Source of the DNA: Melioribacteraceae bacterium
GTDB lineage: Bacteria; Bacteroidota; Ignavibacteria; Ignavibacteriales; Melioribacteraceae
Assembly (NCBI GenBank): GCA_030584085.1
Contig: CP129490.1
Span: 310,001 to 374,000 of the forward strand
Length of the DNA stretch: 64,000 nucleotides
Reading direction: 5' to 3'
Shown: in pieces, positions 1-10,359 of the stretch
Layout of the letters: every line of letters starts with the position of its first letter
Numbering within the stretch: the first letter of the stretch is position 1
The notes under the pieces: model-generated
What the model saw: only the letters and a program-made list of their open reading frames with translations
Database searches by the model: none
Told to the model about the DNA's origin: nothing
Made by a program: the position numbers and the translations under genes

Positions 1-1025
1 TTTTCCGCATAAATTATTTCGTGGTGTTTTGATTTGGGATAACTTTCCGGTTTATGAAGAGTTGTTTCATCGCCACCTTGAGCTTTTACAATTTCGACAA
101 ACTTATCAAATGCTTTCCCGTTTTTTATCAACTCATTTGAAATTTCAATTCCTTCTTCAACCGAATTTGCTTTACCTCCAAGATAAATCATTGCTCCCGA
201 AAGGGTAACAGATAAAGTTTTTAAGTCCTCAACTTCATCACCCTGCAGAACTTTAACGGATTCATAAACTTCAAGAAAATTACCAATATAATTTCCCAGC
301 GGTTGGTTCATATCTGTAATATATGCCATCACTTTTTTGTCAAATGATTTTGCTGTATCCATCAATGATTCGGCAAGTTCAATCGAATCATCCAACGATT
401 TCATAAAGGCACCGGTTCCGGTTTTTACATCGAGAACCAGTCCGTCAATTCCTTCAGCTAACTTTTTGCTCATAATTGAAGCAGTTATTAACGGAATTGA
501 CTCCACAGTAGCCGTTACATCTCTTAATGCATAAATTAATTTATCTGCAGGTGCAATATCTTTTGTTTGACCGATTAAAACAGCTCCGAATTCTTGAAGA
601 ATTTCTTCATACCGTTCTAATCCAATATCGGTTCTAAAACCGGGGATAGATTCAAGTTTATCAAGAGTTCCGCCTGTATGACCCAAACCTCTTCCGCTAA
701 TCATTGGGACTTTTACTCCGGCGGCTGCAACAATAGGCGCGAGTATTAAGGATGTCTTGTCTCCAACTCCACCGGTCGAATGTTTATCGATTTTTAATCC
801 ATTAACGTGTGATAAATCAATGACTTTTCCGCTGAAAAGCATTGCACTTGTTAAAGCTGAAGTTTCCCAATCATTTAATCCGCGTATAAAAGCCGCCATT
901 AAAAATGCCGCAAATTGGTAGTCCGTTACTATACCGTCAACATAACCATTTATCAAATAACCAATTTCCTCAATTGATAAAGCCTTTCCATCCCGCTTTT
1001 TCTTTATCAAAGTCACTACATTCAT
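1..1025 (-). CDS. deoA: pyrimidine-nucleoside (thymidine) phosphorylase, 3' end cut by window edge
   Basis: Reversible phosphorolysis of thymidine/uridine to base and (deoxy)ribose-1-phosphate in cytosolic nucleoside salvage. About 341 residues are visible of the ~430 usual for the family; the C-terminus lies left of the window. The N-terminus reads MNVVTLIKKKRDGKALS, followed near residue 78 by the family phosphate-binding signature KIDKHSTGGVGDK, then SGRGLGHTGGTLDKLE and DVKTGTGAFM. These are the classic thymidine phosphorylase glycosyltransferase blocks. The ATG at 1025 is the natural start. The gene is divergent from pepT, with about 107 bp between the two starts that must hold both promoters. 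Whether it prefers thymidine or all pyrimidine nucleosides cannot be told from the sequence. Confidence 0.93.
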   Translation of the reverse strand, partial: MNVVTLIKKKRDGKALSIEEIGYLINGYVDGIVTDYQFAAFLMAAFIRGLNDWETSALTSAMLFSGKVIDLSHVNGLKIDKHSTGGVGDKTSLILAPIVAAAGVKVPMISGRGLGHTGGTLDKLESIPGFRTDIGLERYEEILQEFGAVLIGQTKDIAPADKLIYALRDVTATVESIPLITASIMSKKLAEGIDGLVLDVKTGTGAFMKSLDDSIELAESLMDTAKSFDKKVMAYITDMNQPLGNYIGNFLEVYESVKVLQGDEVEDLKTLSVTLSGAMIYLGGKANSVEEGIEISNELIKNGKAFDKFVEIVKAQGGDETTLHKPESYPKSKHHEIIYAE

Positions 1026-1132
1026 ATTTAATCCAAATTGTTAAACAAGACTTCAATATATTGAATTTGGAGTCCAATTTCGATATAATTAAAATTCTAA
1101 ATCATTTGTTAATAGTTAAATACGAGGCGATT

Positions 1133-2383
1133 ATGTTTGATGCTAATTATAAGTTTTCCGTAGTTGATCGTTTTTTGAAATATGTAAAAATTGATACACA
1201 GTCAAAGGAAGATTCATCAACCTTTCCTAGCGATCCAAAACAGTTAGAACTTTCTAAAATTCTAGTTGAAGAATTAAAAGAGCTTGGTCTTAATGATTCA
1301 CACATGGACGAGAATGGTTATGTAATGGCAACTTTACCTTCAAACACAGAAAAAGAAGTTGATGTGATTGGGTTTATTGCTCATGTTGATACTTCACCGG
1401 CTGTTTCTGGCAAAGATGTTAATCCTCAAATTCATAAAAATTATCAAGGCGGAGATATTATTGTTAATAAAGAAAATAATGTTGTGATTGCCGAAGCAAA
1501 TAACCCTGAACTAAAAGATCTGAAAGGTTGCGATATTATTACAACAGATGGAACAACATTACTCGGCGCGGATGATAAAGCCGGAATTGCTGAAATTATG
1601 GATGCGATTAGTTATCTAGTAAAACATCGTGAAGTAAAACACGGAACAATAAAAATTTGTTTTACACCTGATGAAGAAGTCGGACGAGGTGCGGAAAAAT
1701 TTAATGTTCCAAAGTTTGGGGCAAAATATGCGTATACTATTGACGGTTCAACAAGAGGCGAAGTTGAAACTGAAACTTTTAGTGCTGATGCAGTAGTAAT
1801 TAAGATCAAGGGCATTAATGTTCATCCGGGTTATGCAAAAGGTAAAATGGTTAACTCATTGAAAGTTGCTGCAAACTTTATGGAAAGTTTACCGAAAGAT
1901 CATCTTTCGCCTGAAACAACAGAAGGAAGAGAAGGTTATGTTCATTGTGTTTCGATGGAAGGCAATGAAGAACTAACAACAATGAAATTTATCATCAGAG
2001 ATTTTATCACCGCTAAGTTAAAAGATTATGAAGGAATTCTTGAAGATTTATTAAAGAAATCTGTTGCTAAATTTCCCGGTGCCGAATATGAATTCCAAAT
2101 AATTGAACAATACAGAAATATGAAAGAAGTTTTAGACAAACATCCCGAAATTGAAGCAAACGCTTTGGAAGCACTCAAGAGATTGGATATTAAGCCGATT
2201 CAATCCGCAATACGCGGCGGAACTGATGGGTCACGATTAAGTTATATGGGACTTCCTACACCAAACCTTTTTGCAGGCGGACATAATTTTCACGCAATAA
2301 CTGAATATGTCGCAATCCAAGATATGGAGATGGCAGTTAAAATGATCGTAAATATTGCTCAAGTTTGGGAAGAGAAAGCGTAA
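1133..2383 (+). CDS. pepT: peptidase T (tripeptide aminopeptidase)
   Basis: Cytosolic dizinc M20 aminopeptidase that removes the N-terminal residue from tripeptides. The 416-residue product matches the family length (~410). Visible metal/catalytic blocks are AHVDTSP (H84, D86), TTLLGADDKAG, the general-base region FTPDEEVGRG, and near the C-terminus GGTDGSRLSYMGLP followed by AGGHNFH, which carries the last metal His. The frame is open upstream to 905, but that stretch overlaps the divergent deoA gene and has no homology. The ATG at 1133 is preceded by ACGAGGCG and starts the conserved N-terminus, so it is chosen. A strong terminator follows. Confidence 0.95.
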   Translation: MFDANYKFSVVDRFLKYVKIDTQSKEDSSTFPSDPKQLELSKILVEELKELGLNDSHMDENGYVMATLPSNTEKEVDVIGFIAHVDTSPAVSGKDVNPQIHKNYQGGDIIVNKENNVVIAEANNPELKDLKGCDIITTDGTTLLGADDKAGIAEIMDAISYLVKHREVKHGTIKICFTPDEEVGRGAEKFNVPKFGAKYAYTIDGSTRGEVETETFSADAVVIKIKGINVHPGYAKGKMVNSLKVAANFMESLPKDHLSPETTEGREGYVHCVSMEGNEELTTMKFIIRDFITAKLKDYEGILEDLLKKSVAKFPGAEYEFQIIEQYRNMKEVLDKHPEIEANALEALKRLDIKPIQSAIRGGTDGSRLSYMGLPTPNLFAGGHNFHAITEYVAIQDMEMAVKMIVNIAQVWEEKA

Positions 2384-2407
2384 ATATTTTCTAAGAAATT
2401 ATTTTTG

Positions 2408-2436
2408 AAGGCTGACTTTTTTCAGCCTTTCTTTTC
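2408..2436 (+). terminator. Rho-independent terminator after pepT
   Basis: Eight-base-pair stem AAGGCTGA / TCAGCCTT around a CTTTTT loop, followed by a T-rich tail. It sits between pepT and the next gene on the same strand. Confidence 0.8.
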
Positions 2437-2443
2437 TATATAA

Positions 2444-3301
2444 ATGCTTATGGCAGAAAAACTTCATAGAGCCACAACACATTCCATTCTTGTAAATTTA
2501 TTCTTATTTATTCTAAAAGCTGCTGTTGGTATTATTTCAAATTCTATTGCAATAATATCAGAAGCCGTAAATTCACTTACGGATATAATTTCTTCAGCTG
2601 GAATAAAGTATGCTGTAAAAATTTCAACGCAGCAACCTGACGAAAAACATCAATTCGGACATAACGCAGCTCAACCGATTGCGGCATTCATTGTTGCTGT
2701 TCTGGCTTTTGTCTTAGGAATAAATATTGTCGAAGAATCAATTAAGAGAATTATTTCTCCTGAAGAACTCAAAATTCATTGGGCAATTTATCTTGTTTTA
2801 AGTTCTACAATTTTTATAAAAATATTATTAAGTCGTTATCAAAAATCAGTTGGTAAAAAATTTAATTCACCTGCTATGAATGCAGCCGCAATCGATAGTC
2901 TAAATGATGTTCTTTCATCAGCAATTGCGCTTGCGGGAATAATTTTTGTCGCACTCGGATTAAATTTTGTTGATGGTGTTGCCGGAATTCTTGTTGCATT
3001 TTTTATCTTCAAAACCGGTTATGAAGTCGCAAAAGAAAACATTGACTACCTAATGGGTAAATCAGCCGACAGCAAACTGATTGTTCAAATTGCAAATAAA
3101 GCTTTAAGTATTGATGGAGTTGAAGGATTTAATGACTTGCGTTCTCATTATGTTGGTGATAAATTCCATATTGAAATTCATATTGAAGTGAAAAAAGACA
3201 TCAGCACAAAAATTTCACACGATATAGGTAAACAAGTTAAATATGCAATTGAAACAATGGACGAAGTGCAGCAAGTATTTGTGCATATCGATCCGATATA
3301 A
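2444..3301 (+). CDS. cation diffusion facilitator (CDF) family transporter
   Basis: Inner-membrane divalent-metal/proton antiporter, 285 residues with about six membrane helices. The N-terminal helix pair ends in IISEAVNSLTDIISS, which corresponds to the metal-binding helix of CDF proteins, and FGHNAAQP follows as the family FGH motif. A second acidic helix AAAIDSLNDVLSS and a cytoplasmic C-terminal domain with HIEIHIEV follow. No good Shine-Dalgarno is seen; two ATGs (2444, 2450) are possible. It sits 12 bp before an acyl-CoA synthetase gene and may share its transcript. The metal (Zn, Mn, Fe or Co) is not predictable. It is distinct from the two CDF genes in the metal island at 54-56 kb. 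Confidence 0.88.
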   Translation: MLMAEKLHRATTHSILVNLFLFILKAAVGIISNSIAIISEAVNSLTDIISSAGIKYAVKISTQQPDEKHQFGHNAAQPIAAFIVAVLAFVLGINIVEESIKRIISPEELKIHWAIYLVLSSTIFIKILLSRYQKSVGKKFNSPAMNAAAIDSLNDVLSSAIALAGIIFVALGLNFVDGVAGILVAFFIFKTGYEVAKENIDYLMGKSADSKLIVQIANKALSIDGVEGFNDLRSHYVGDKFHIEIHIEVKKDISTKISHDIGKQVKYAIETMDEVQQVFVHIDPI

Positions 3302-3313
3302 AAAGGTGAATAA

Positions 3314-5005
3314 ATGATAAATCTCAACAAGAGAACTTTACTTGAAGTACTTAATATCGCTTGCGATAAATACGCAAATGAAAACTTTGTATCTTGGGCA
3401 GGTAAACAACCATTAACATATTCACAGTTCAAGGAACAAGTTTTATCTGTAGCAAAGTTTTTACAAGATGAAGGTGTTAATAAAAATGATAAAGTCGCAA
3501 TCTTAAGCGAAAACCAGCCGAATTGGAGTGTCGCTTATTTTGCTGCAGTTTCTTTGGGAGCTGTTGCGGTACCTATAATGACTGAATTTCATTCCTCGGA
3601 AGTTCATCACATTTTACGTCACTCCGAAAGCAAAGCTATTTTTATTTCACAAAAACTTTATAATAAGCTCGACGATTTTGATAGCGATGTTCTGAAAATA
3701 AAAATACTAGTTGATGATTTATCAATTATTCCTCCACAAACAAAAAGCGATTTGTTAAAAGATATTTTAAACAGCGGGAAAAAAGAATTTGATAAGATTA
3801 AAAATGCTGCCATGAAATTTGTCGGGTTGACTGATGGCGAAGTTCGTGAAGATGATATTGCCGCAATATTATATACATCTGGTACTACAGGTCATTCAAA
3901 AGGTGTGATGCTTACACATAAAAATATTGTATCGGATGCAATTTCTACTTTAGGTATTGTGACACTTTCAGAAACAGACAGAATGCTTTCAATTCTTCCA
4001 TTATTCCACACAATTGAATCAACACTTGGTTTAGTAACTCCCATGTTATGCGGTTCTGCTGTATATTATTTAGATAAACCGCCTACGGCTGCAGCTTTGC
4101 TTCCTGCATTAGCTCAAGTTAAACCGACTGCGATGGTTGCCGTACCGTTAATTATTGAAAAGATTTTTAAGTTGAAAATTCTTCCGCAATTAACTTCAAA
4201 AGCAATTGTACGGAGTCTTTATAAACTGCCAACGGTTCGGAAAAAACTTCATAAAATTGCCGGTAAAAAGTTATTACATACATTCGGTGGAGAACTTAGA
4301 ATGTTTTGTATTGGCGGGGCGCCAATTTCAGCCGAAGTTGAGAGATTCTTGAAAGAAGGTGGATTTCCATACGCAATTGGATATGGACTTACCGAGACCT
4401 CTCCGCTTTTAACCGGAACCGGACCCGAGGCAGTAAGATTAAGATCAGCCGGTAGACCAATACCGGAGGTGGAAATAGAAATTAGAGATAAAAATCCAAA
4501 CAATGGAGAAGGTGAGATTTTTGCACGCGGACCAATGGTGATGAAAGGTTATTATAAAGATCCGGAAAAATCAAAAGAAGTATTATCTGATGATGGTTGG
4601 TTTAAGACCGGTGATCTTGGTGTTTTAGATAAAGATGGCTATCTGTTTATTAAAGGAAGATCGAAAAACGTAATTATCGGTTCGAACGGGAAAAATATTT
4701 ATCCGGAAGAAATCGAATCGATAATTAATGAAAGTCCTTACGTACTCGAATCGTTGATACACGAAAGAGAAACCAAATTAATTGCAAGAGTATTCTTAAA
4801 TAGTGATGCTATTGATCAAGAATTTCAAATAACAAAATTAAATGAAACTAAAGCACGAGAAATAATAGACAAAATTTTAGTAGATATTCTTAATGAAGTT
4901 AATAATCGCGTTTCGACATTCTCGAAATTACACCGGGTACTTGAACAAGTAGAACCATTTGAGAAAACACCAACACAAAAAATAAAACGGTATCTCTATT
5001 TGTAG
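3314..5005 (+). CDS. AMP-dependent acyl-CoA synthetase (long-chain fatty acid CoA ligase type)
   Basis: Activates a fatty acid with ATP to an acyl-adenylate and then to acyl-CoA. The 563-residue ANL-superfamily protein shows the P-loop-like motif AAILYTSGTTGHSKGVMLTHKN around residue 190, the adenylate motif YGLTETSP, and the hinge/C-terminal-domain blocks GWFKTGDLGVLDKDGYLFIKGR. The closing PTQKIKRYLY carries the expected catalytic Lys region. The start ATG is preceded by AAAAGGTGAA. Its stop overlaps by one base the GTG of the next gene, so the two are probably co-translated. Chain-length specificity is inferred from overall resemblance only. Confidence 0.92.
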   Translation: MINLNKRTLLEVLNIACDKYANENFVSWAGKQPLTYSQFKEQVLSVAKFLQDEGVNKNDKVAILSENQPNWSVAYFAAVSLGAVAVPIMTEFHSSEVHHILRHSESKAIFISQKLYNKLDDFDSDVLKIKILVDDLSIIPPQTKSDLLKDILNSGKKEFDKIKNAAMKFVGLTDGEVREDDIAAILYTSGTTGHSKGVMLTHKNIVSDAISTLGIVTLSETDRMLSILPLFHTIESTLGLVTPMLCGSAVYYLDKPPTAAALLPALAQVKPTAMVAVPLIIEKIFKLKILPQLTSKAIVRSLYKLPTVRKKLHKIAGKKLLHTFGGELRMFCIGGAPISAEVERFLKEGGFPYAIGYGLTETSPLLTGTGPEAVRLRSAGRPIPEVEIEIRDKNPNNGEGEIFARGPMVMKGYYKDPEKSKEVLSDDGWFKTGDLGVLDKDGYLFIKGRSKNVIIGSNGKNIYPEEIESIINESPYVLESLIHERETKLIARVFLNSDAIDQEFQITKLNETKAREIIDKILVDILNEVNNRVSTFSKLHRVLEQVEPFEKTPTQKIKRYLYL

Positions 5006-5616
5006 TGAGAAAAGTATTATTTATACTAATCATCTTTATCGCTGCTACAACAATATCCCTTGCTCAATTTTATAGAGTTGGCAGTGGATTTGTCATTTCA
5101 CTTCCCGCTGATAATGTGAAGTTTGGCGGCGGATTTGAAGTGTTTGTTGAATATAAAAACGAATCGATCTTTTCTTTTCGCACTAATGGCGGTTTTGTGA
5201 TTACAAAATTTGAGGATGTAAATCCTTATGTAAGTGATATCGATTATTCTCTTTATTGGTTGGATGGTTCGGTTATCCTAACACCATTCAAAATAATATT
5301 TGAACCATATCTCGGAGCGGGAATTGGATATTATTTTTTCTCAACCGAAGAGTTTAATGAAGTATCGACGGCAACCGGAATTTATTTTCCCCAGAAGTTA
5401 AGCAATAAGTTTTCGTATCACGTTAAAGCCGGTTTTACAATACCACTGAATGAAAGTATTAAACTCCATTTACAGGGAAAGTATTTGCTGATGGATAGAA
5501 CAATTATTGTGAATGCCGAAGAAATTGTTAATGATGAAATCAGAAAAAGTACAATTGAAGAAAAATTTGATCTTTCCAATTTATTCATAACTGCTGGTAT
5601 TATTTTAAAAATATAG
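5005..5616 (+). CDS. putative outer-membrane beta-barrel protein
   Basis: A 203-residue exported protein with a clear signal peptide (MRKVLFILIIFIAATTISLA, cleavage near Q21-F). The mature part is rich in alternating aromatic/Gly strands and contains the GAGIGYYF turn typical of small OmpA/OmpW-like porins. It starts with GTG whose G is the last base of the preceding stop codon. This tight coupling to the acyl-CoA synthetase hints at a shared lipid-related role, but the function is unknown. Confidence 0.75.
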   Translation: MRKVLFILIIFIAATTISLAQFYRVGSGFVISLPADNVKFGGGFEVFVEYKNESIFSFRTNGGFVITKFEDVNPYVSDIDYSLYWLDGSVILTPFKIIFEPYLGAGIGYYFFSTEEFNEVSTATGIYFPQKLSNKFSYHVKAGFTIPLNESIKLHLQGKYLLMDRTIIVNAEEIVNDEIRKSTIEEKFDLSNLFITAGIILKI

Positions 5617-5618
5617 TC

Positions 5619-5972
5619 CTACAATTTATTCAAATTTTCTCTGGCCTTTTTTGGTAAACCATCTACTACTAAATCGTACGAATGATCGATTAACTCTTTG
5701 ACAAAACTACTCTTTAAACTCCCGGTCAAATCTAAAGTATTCCAATGTTTTTTATTCATGTGGTAACCGGGCTGAACTTCGTCGTAAATATCTCTCAGTT
5801 CAATAGCTTTTATCGGATCACATTTCAGATTTATCGAGTGAGGATAATCCAGGCTGAGCAGTGCAAAAATTTTACCCATCACCTTAAAAACAAGTGTTGA
5901 TTCATCAAATGGAAAGCCTTCGGTAACACCTTTCTTATTGAGGCAATATTTCCGAACTATTTCTATATCCAT
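5619..5972 (-). CDS. MmcQ/YjbR family protein
   Basis: A 117-residue cytosolic protein of the YjbR (double wing, CyaY-like fold) family. It contains the family signatures GVTEGFPFDESTLVFKV, SLDYPHSINLKCDP, PGYHMNKKHWNTLDL and a final helix with an HSYDLV block. These proteins are DNA-binding-like and lack a firmly assigned role. It is convergent with the outer-membrane protein gene, with only 2 bp between the stops. Confidence 0.9.
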   Translation of the reverse strand: MDIEIVRKYCLNKKGVTEGFPFDESTLVFKVMGKIFALLSLDYPHSINLKCDPIKAIELRDIYDEVQPGYHMNKKHWNTLDLTGSLKSSFVKELIDHSYDLVVDGLPKKARENLNKL

Positions 5973-6102
5973 TCGTCAAATTCCAATAATTAGACTAAAG
6001 AATCACTATCTTTGCTACTTAAAAAATAAACTATTTTTCTGAAACTAAAATCTTATCTTAATGTATTATAGTAATCAAAAACACAAAAAACTGGTAGAGT
6101 TT

Positions 6103-8175
6103 ATGAAGAAATTCTCGTTTGTCCTATTGCTGATTGTTGCACTTATAAGTTGTAAAGCACAATCACTTGAGAAATTGATAGCAAAAAATTCTGATATAGA
6201 TTCCGCAAAAGTAATTCTCCCCGACGTTGAACATTCACAAGATAACAGATTGATAACACAGTTAATCTCTCGTTATCATTATAAAAAATTCGATTTAAAT
6301 GATTCTTTATCGTCCATCATCTTTGATAATTATATAAAGATGCTCGATAACAATAAAGTCTATTTCCTTAAGTCGGATTTGGATGAATTCGAAACTTTCA
6401 GAAATAAATTTGATGATTTCCTTTTGACAGGAACTCTTGAAGCGGGATATTCAATTTTCAACAGGTATAAACAAAGGTTAGCCGAACGAATTGAATATGT
6501 TGATAAAGAACTTAAAACAGAATTTGATTATTCAATTGATGAATCATTTACTCCGAATAGAAAAGATGCAGAATGGGCAGCTTCATCCGAAGAACTGGAT
6601 GAAATTTGGAGAAAAAGGTTAAAGAATGATGCCCTAAATAGAAAACTTGATGGTAGAGAGTGGGATGAAATTGCAAAAACTCTCGGCGATAGATATCACA
6701 GATATCACAAAATAATTTTACAATATGATGAAGAAGATGTTTTCCAACTTTATATGAATGCTTACACAGAAGCTGTTGATCCGCATACTTCATATTTCTC
6801 CCCGATAACTTCTGAAAATTTTGATATTGATATGTCACTTTCACTGGAAGGAATCGGTGCACAATTAATGAGTGAAGATGATTATACGAAAGTCAGCAGA
6901 ATTATTCCCGGTGGTCCGGCAGATAAAAGTGGTTTGCTTCAAAAGGATGATAGAATTATTGGTGTAGCGCAAGGCGAAGACGGTGAAATGGTTGATGTCT
7001 TTGGCTGGCGCTTAGATGATGTTGTTCAATTAATACGCGGCGAGAAAGGTACACGTGTCAGATTAAATGTTATACCGGCGGATGCAGATGTGAATATGGC
7101 AAGTAAAGAAATTATCATTGAGAGAGATAAAGTAAAGTTGGAAGATCAAGCCGCTAAGAGTGAAATAATATTGATCGAAAATGAAGGGACCGAATATAAG
7201 CTTGGTGTAATTGATATACCTGCTTTTTATATAGATTTTGACGCACAACGCAAAGGTGATCCTGATTATAAAAGTACAACACGTGATGTAAGAAAATTGT
7301 TGGATGAACTTAAAAGGGAAAGTGTTGACGGTGTAATAATTGATCTTAGAGAGAACGGTGGTGGTTCTTTACAAGAAGCTATTGAGTTAACAGGACTATT
7401 TATTGAACAAGGACCCGTTGTTCAAGTTCGTAATGCAAACGGATCAATTGAAGTCGGTAGAGATCCTGATAAAGATATTGCCTACTCCGGGCCATTAGCA
7501 GTTATGGTTAATAAATATAGTGCTTCCGCTTCGGAAATATTTTCAGGGGCAGTTCAAGATTATGGACGTGGACTGGTTATTGGTGAAACAACTTACGGTA
7601 AGGGAACGGTTCAGAATCTAATTGATCTAGGAATGTTCAAGAAAAGCAAAGCAGAAAAAGAAGGCAAAGTCAAAATGACTATTGCCAAATATTATCGAGT
7701 TACAGGAAGCAGTACTCAACATATGGGTGTTATACCGGATATAGTTTTTCCCGGTGTTATTGATGCACATGAATTCGGTGAAAGTTCGAAACCAAGCGCA
7801 TTACCTTGGGATCAGATTCCATCAACTAATTTTCAAAAATTTTCTGATCTAGGGAGATTCTTACCTGAACTAAGAAAGAAACATGATAGCAGAATCAGTA
7901 ACAACTTAGAATTTCAGTACCGGCTTGAAGATATTGATGAATACAACGAAAGAAAAAATAAAACCGAATTTTCATTGAATGAAGAAGTCAGAAAACAAGA
8001 ACGTGAATTAGCTGCCGAGAAAAGAAAGAAACGTGAAGAAGAAAGAGAAACCTCATCTAGTGTAACTGTTATTGAAAAGGGTGAAGTGACAAAGAAAAAT
8101 TTACGAGTAGATGATCCCGAACTCGAAGAAGCCGGATATATCTTAACAGATTTGATAGCAATGAATATCGGATAA
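6103..8175 (+). CDS. prc: tail-specific (C-terminal processing) protease, S41 family, lipoprotein
   Basis: Periplasmic serine protease that degrades or trims proteins by their C-terminus. From the preferred ATG at 6103 the product is 690 residues and opens with a lipoprotein signal (MKKFSFVLLLIVALISC). The in-frame ATG at 6061 would add 14 polar residues before the signal, so it is disfavoured. Order: N-terminal helical domain (to ~220), PDZ domain (IIPGGPADKSGLLQKDDRIIG), S41 core with IDLRENGGGSLQEA, catalytic Ser in NKYSASASEIFSGA and Lys in ETTYGKGTVQ, then a charged C-terminal DUF3340-like helical region. Length and order fit the Prc/Tsp class rather than short CtpA proteins. Confidence 0.93.
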   Translation: MKKFSFVLLLIVALISCKAQSLEKLIAKNSDIDSAKVILPDVEHSQDNRLITQLISRYHYKKFDLNDSLSSIIFDNYIKMLDNNKVYFLKSDLDEFETFRNKFDDFLLTGTLEAGYSIFNRYKQRLAERIEYVDKELKTEFDYSIDESFTPNRKDAEWAASSEELDEIWRKRLKNDALNRKLDGREWDEIAKTLGDRYHRYHKIILQYDEEDVFQLYMNAYTEAVDPHTSYFSPITSENFDIDMSLSLEGIGAQLMSEDDYTKVSRIIPGGPADKSGLLQKDDRIIGVAQGEDGEMVDVFGWRLDDVVQLIRGEKGTRVRLNVIPADADVNMASKEIIIERDKVKLEDQAAKSEIILIENEGTEYKLGVIDIPAFYIDFDAQRKGDPDYKSTTRDVRKLLDELKRESVDGVIIDLRENGGGSLQEAIELTGLFIEQGPVVQVRNANGSIEVGRDPDKDIAYSGPLAVMVNKYSASASEIFSGAVQDYGRGLVIGETTYGKGTVQNLIDLGMFKKSKAEKEGKVKMTIAKYYRVTGSSTQHMGVIPDIVFPGVIDAHEFGESSKPSALPWDQIPSTNFQKFSDLGRFLPELRKKHDSRISNNLEFQYRLEDIDEYNERKNKTEFSLNEEVRKQERELAAEKRKKREEERETSSSVTVIEKGEVTKKNLRVDDPELEEAGYILTDLIAMNIG

Positions 8176-8182
8176 GAATTTT

Positions 8183-8220
8183 AAACACTGATGGCTTGTT
8201 ATTATAACCATCAGTGTTTT
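8183..8220. terminator. bidirectional terminator between convergent prc and DUF255 genes
   Basis: Twelve-base-pair inverted repeat AAACACTGATGG / CCATCAGTGTTT with flanking A and T runs. It lies exactly between two convergent stop codons and so can serve both strands. Confidence 0.85.
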
Positions 8221-8221
8221 C

Positions 8222-10306
8222 TTAATTTTTTAGCTTTAAGATAAACTCCTCGACAGTATCCACCGGTAATTCACATGCAAAATTTCTACAAACATATGCC
8301 ATCTGTTTATCAAAATTAAAATCGTAATTTTTTGTAAACTGTGCTAATTCTTTGACCTTATCAATATTATCTTCCGTAACAATAATGGTTACTTTGTTTG
8401 GAATGAAGTTATCATTTAATCCATTTACAAAGGGTTTAAGATCATCTATTTTTTTAGCAGAAAGAATAATTTCATATGAAGATTCTTTCGCAAAGCTTAA
8501 CCCGCATAAAAAGTAAGAAAACGCTTGCGGAGCTTTAGTTATATTTTCAGCATAAGATTTTCTTAATAAATCTGCTGTTTTCTCAAATTTATCTTCAGAA
8601 GTTATTCTACCAAGTTTTATTAGATTATTCATCATCACAGAATTACCGGAAGGAATTGCGCCATCATAAATTTCTTTTGAACGGACAAGTAAGTTTTCAC
8701 CAAAATCCGGAGTAAAGAAAAAACCTCCGTTTAATGTATCCCAATAATGTTTCATCAATATTTCGTTAAGTTGAATTGCTTTTGCCAAACACTGCAAATC
8801 AAAAGTAGATTCATAAAGCTCAAGCAAACCCCAAATATTAAAAGCATAATCATCTAATGTTGCCGTTAGTTTAGCTTCTCCGTCTCTATATCTATGCATC
8901 AGTTTCCCTTCTTGATCAGTTAAATGGTTTTCAATAAAACCATTTGCCTTTAACGCAGCTTTTGTATAAGAAATATTACCAAACACTCTTCCCGCTTTCG
9001 CAAGAGCTGAAATCATTAATCCGTTCCAATCTGTTAAAATCTTATCGTCTTTCTGCGGATGTACTCTGTTTTCTCTATTCGCAAAAAGTGTGATGCGTGC
9101 TTTGTTAAGCTTGTTCACTAATTCGGTAGGATCTAATTTCGTTTCTTTAACAATATCTTCAATTGATTTTGCTAAGTGGGGAATGTTTGTCCCGTTTCTT
9201 GTCTTGCTTGACTCGTCTTCAAAGTTTCCGTCCTCAGTAAATTGAAAAACATTACAAAAAAGTTCACCATCCTCTTCACCGAGAATAGCTTTCACTTCTT
9301 CGATGGACCAAACATAAAATTTACCTTCTTCACCTTCGCTGTCGGCATCTTCGGCAGAATAAAAACCACCTTCGGGCGAGGTCATATCTCGTAATACATA
9401 TTCAATAATTTGCTCGGAAGTTTTTTTGAAGCTTTCATTTTTTGTAATCTGATAAGCATCGGTGTAAACATGAATCATCATTGCTTGATCATACAACATC
9501 TTTTCAAAGTGAGGAAGAAGCCATTTTTGATCTGTGGAGTATCTATGAAAACCATAACCAATGTGATCAAATATTCCACCTTTACGCATTTCAACTAAAG
9601 TTTTTTTAACCATTTCCAATGCTCTATCTTCACTGTGGTACTTGTGGTAATGAAGAAGAAATAACAAATTATGCGGACTAGGAAATTTTGGAGATGATCC
9701 AAATCCACCGTGTTTTTCATCGAACCTATTATTGTAATAATCAAATGCTTGTTGAAATACTATAGAAGGTATATCAGTACCTTCGTCATTAATCGATGTT
9801 TGTTTTAAATAGCTTGTAATTTGCTCGGCACTTTTTTCAATTTCTTCTTTTTGATTTTTCCATGCACGATCAATGTTTTTAATCAATTCAACAAATCCGA
9901 TTCTTCCGTAGCGTGTTTCTTTTGGAAAATAAGTTCCGGAAAAAAAAGGACGTTTATCCGGCATCATTATTATTGATAATGGCCAACCTCCATGCCCCGT
10001 CATCATTTGGCATACGGTCATGTAAATATTATCTATGTCTGGGCGTTCTTCTCTATCGACTTTTATTGAAACAAAAACTTCGTTCATTAATTTTGCTACG
10101 GCTTCATCTTCAAAGGATTCATGTTCCATTACATGACACCAATGACAAGTAGAATATCCGATTGATAAAAATATGGGTTTGTTTTCTTTTTCTGCTTTAA
10201 CAAAAGCTTCTTCGCTCCACGGATACCAATCAACAGGATTATATGCATGTTGAAGTAGGTAAGGACTTTTTTCGTTTATTAGTCTATTTGCCATTTGCTC
10301 ACTCAT
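8222..10306 (-). CDS. DUF255 thioredoxin-domain protein (YyaL/SPATA20-like)
   Basis: A 694-residue cytosolic protein of the conserved YyaL family. An N-terminal thioredoxin-like domain (to ~170) opens with the hallmark [21 protein letters not shown] and contains the redox pair in [10 protein letters not shown]. The remainder is an (alpha/alpha)6-barrel-like region with [21 protein letters not shown] and [12 protein letters not shown]. The biochemical role is not settled. Start choice between MSEQMANRL and the internal ATG (MANRL) is uncertain; the longer form is given. Nothing is missing relative to the family. Confidence 0.92.
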   Translation of the reverse strand: MSEQMANRLINEKSPYLLQHAYNPVDWYPWSEEAFVKAEKENKPIFLSIGYSTCHWCHVMEHESFEDEAVAKLMNEVFVSIKVDREERPDIDNIYMTVCQMMTGHGGWPLSIIMMPDKRPFFSGTYFPKETRYGRIGFVELIKNIDRAWKNQKEEIEKSAEQITSYLKQTSINDEGTDIPSIVFQQAFDYYNNRFDEKHGGFGSSPKFPSPHNLLFLLHYHKYHSEDRALEMVKKTLVEMRKGGIFDHIGYGFHRYSTDQKWLLPHFEKMLYDQAMMIHVYTDAYQITKNESFKKTSEQIIEYVLRDMTSPEGGFYSAEDADSEGEEGKFYVWSIEEVKAILGEEDGELFCNVFQFTEDGNFEDESSKTRNGTNIPHLAKSIEDIVKETKLDPTELVNKLNKARITLFANRENRVHPQKDDKILTDWNGLMISALAKAGRVFGNISYTKAALKANGFIENHLTDQEGKLMHRYRDGEAKLTATLDDYAFNIWGLLELYESTFDLQCLAKAIQLNEILMKHYWDTLNGGFFFTPDFGENLLVRSKEIYDGAIPSGNSVMMNNLIKLGRITSEDKFEKTADLLRKSYAENITKAPQAFSYFLCGLSFAKESSYEIILSAKKIDDLKPFVNGLNDNFIPNKVTIIVTEDNIDKVKELAQFTKNYDFNFDKQMAYVCRNFACELPVDTVEEFILKLKN

Positions 10307-10325
10307 AAAAATTTCTTATAAAAAA

Positions 10326-10344
10326 ATACCCCGTTACGGGGTAT
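10326..10344 (-). terminator. terminator after GlsB/YeaQ-like gene
   Basis: Eight-base-pair stem ATACCCCG / CGGGGTAT around a TTA loop. Read on the minus strand it is followed by a run of T, as expected for the end of the 10360-10641 transcript. Confidence 0.8.
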
Positions 10345-10359
10345 AAAAATTTTAAAAAA

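Noticed and set aside
905-1132. N-terminal extension of the pepT frame to 905
   Set aside because: It overlaps the divergent deoA gene and lacks homology; the ATG at 1133 with a good ribosome site starts the conserved protein.
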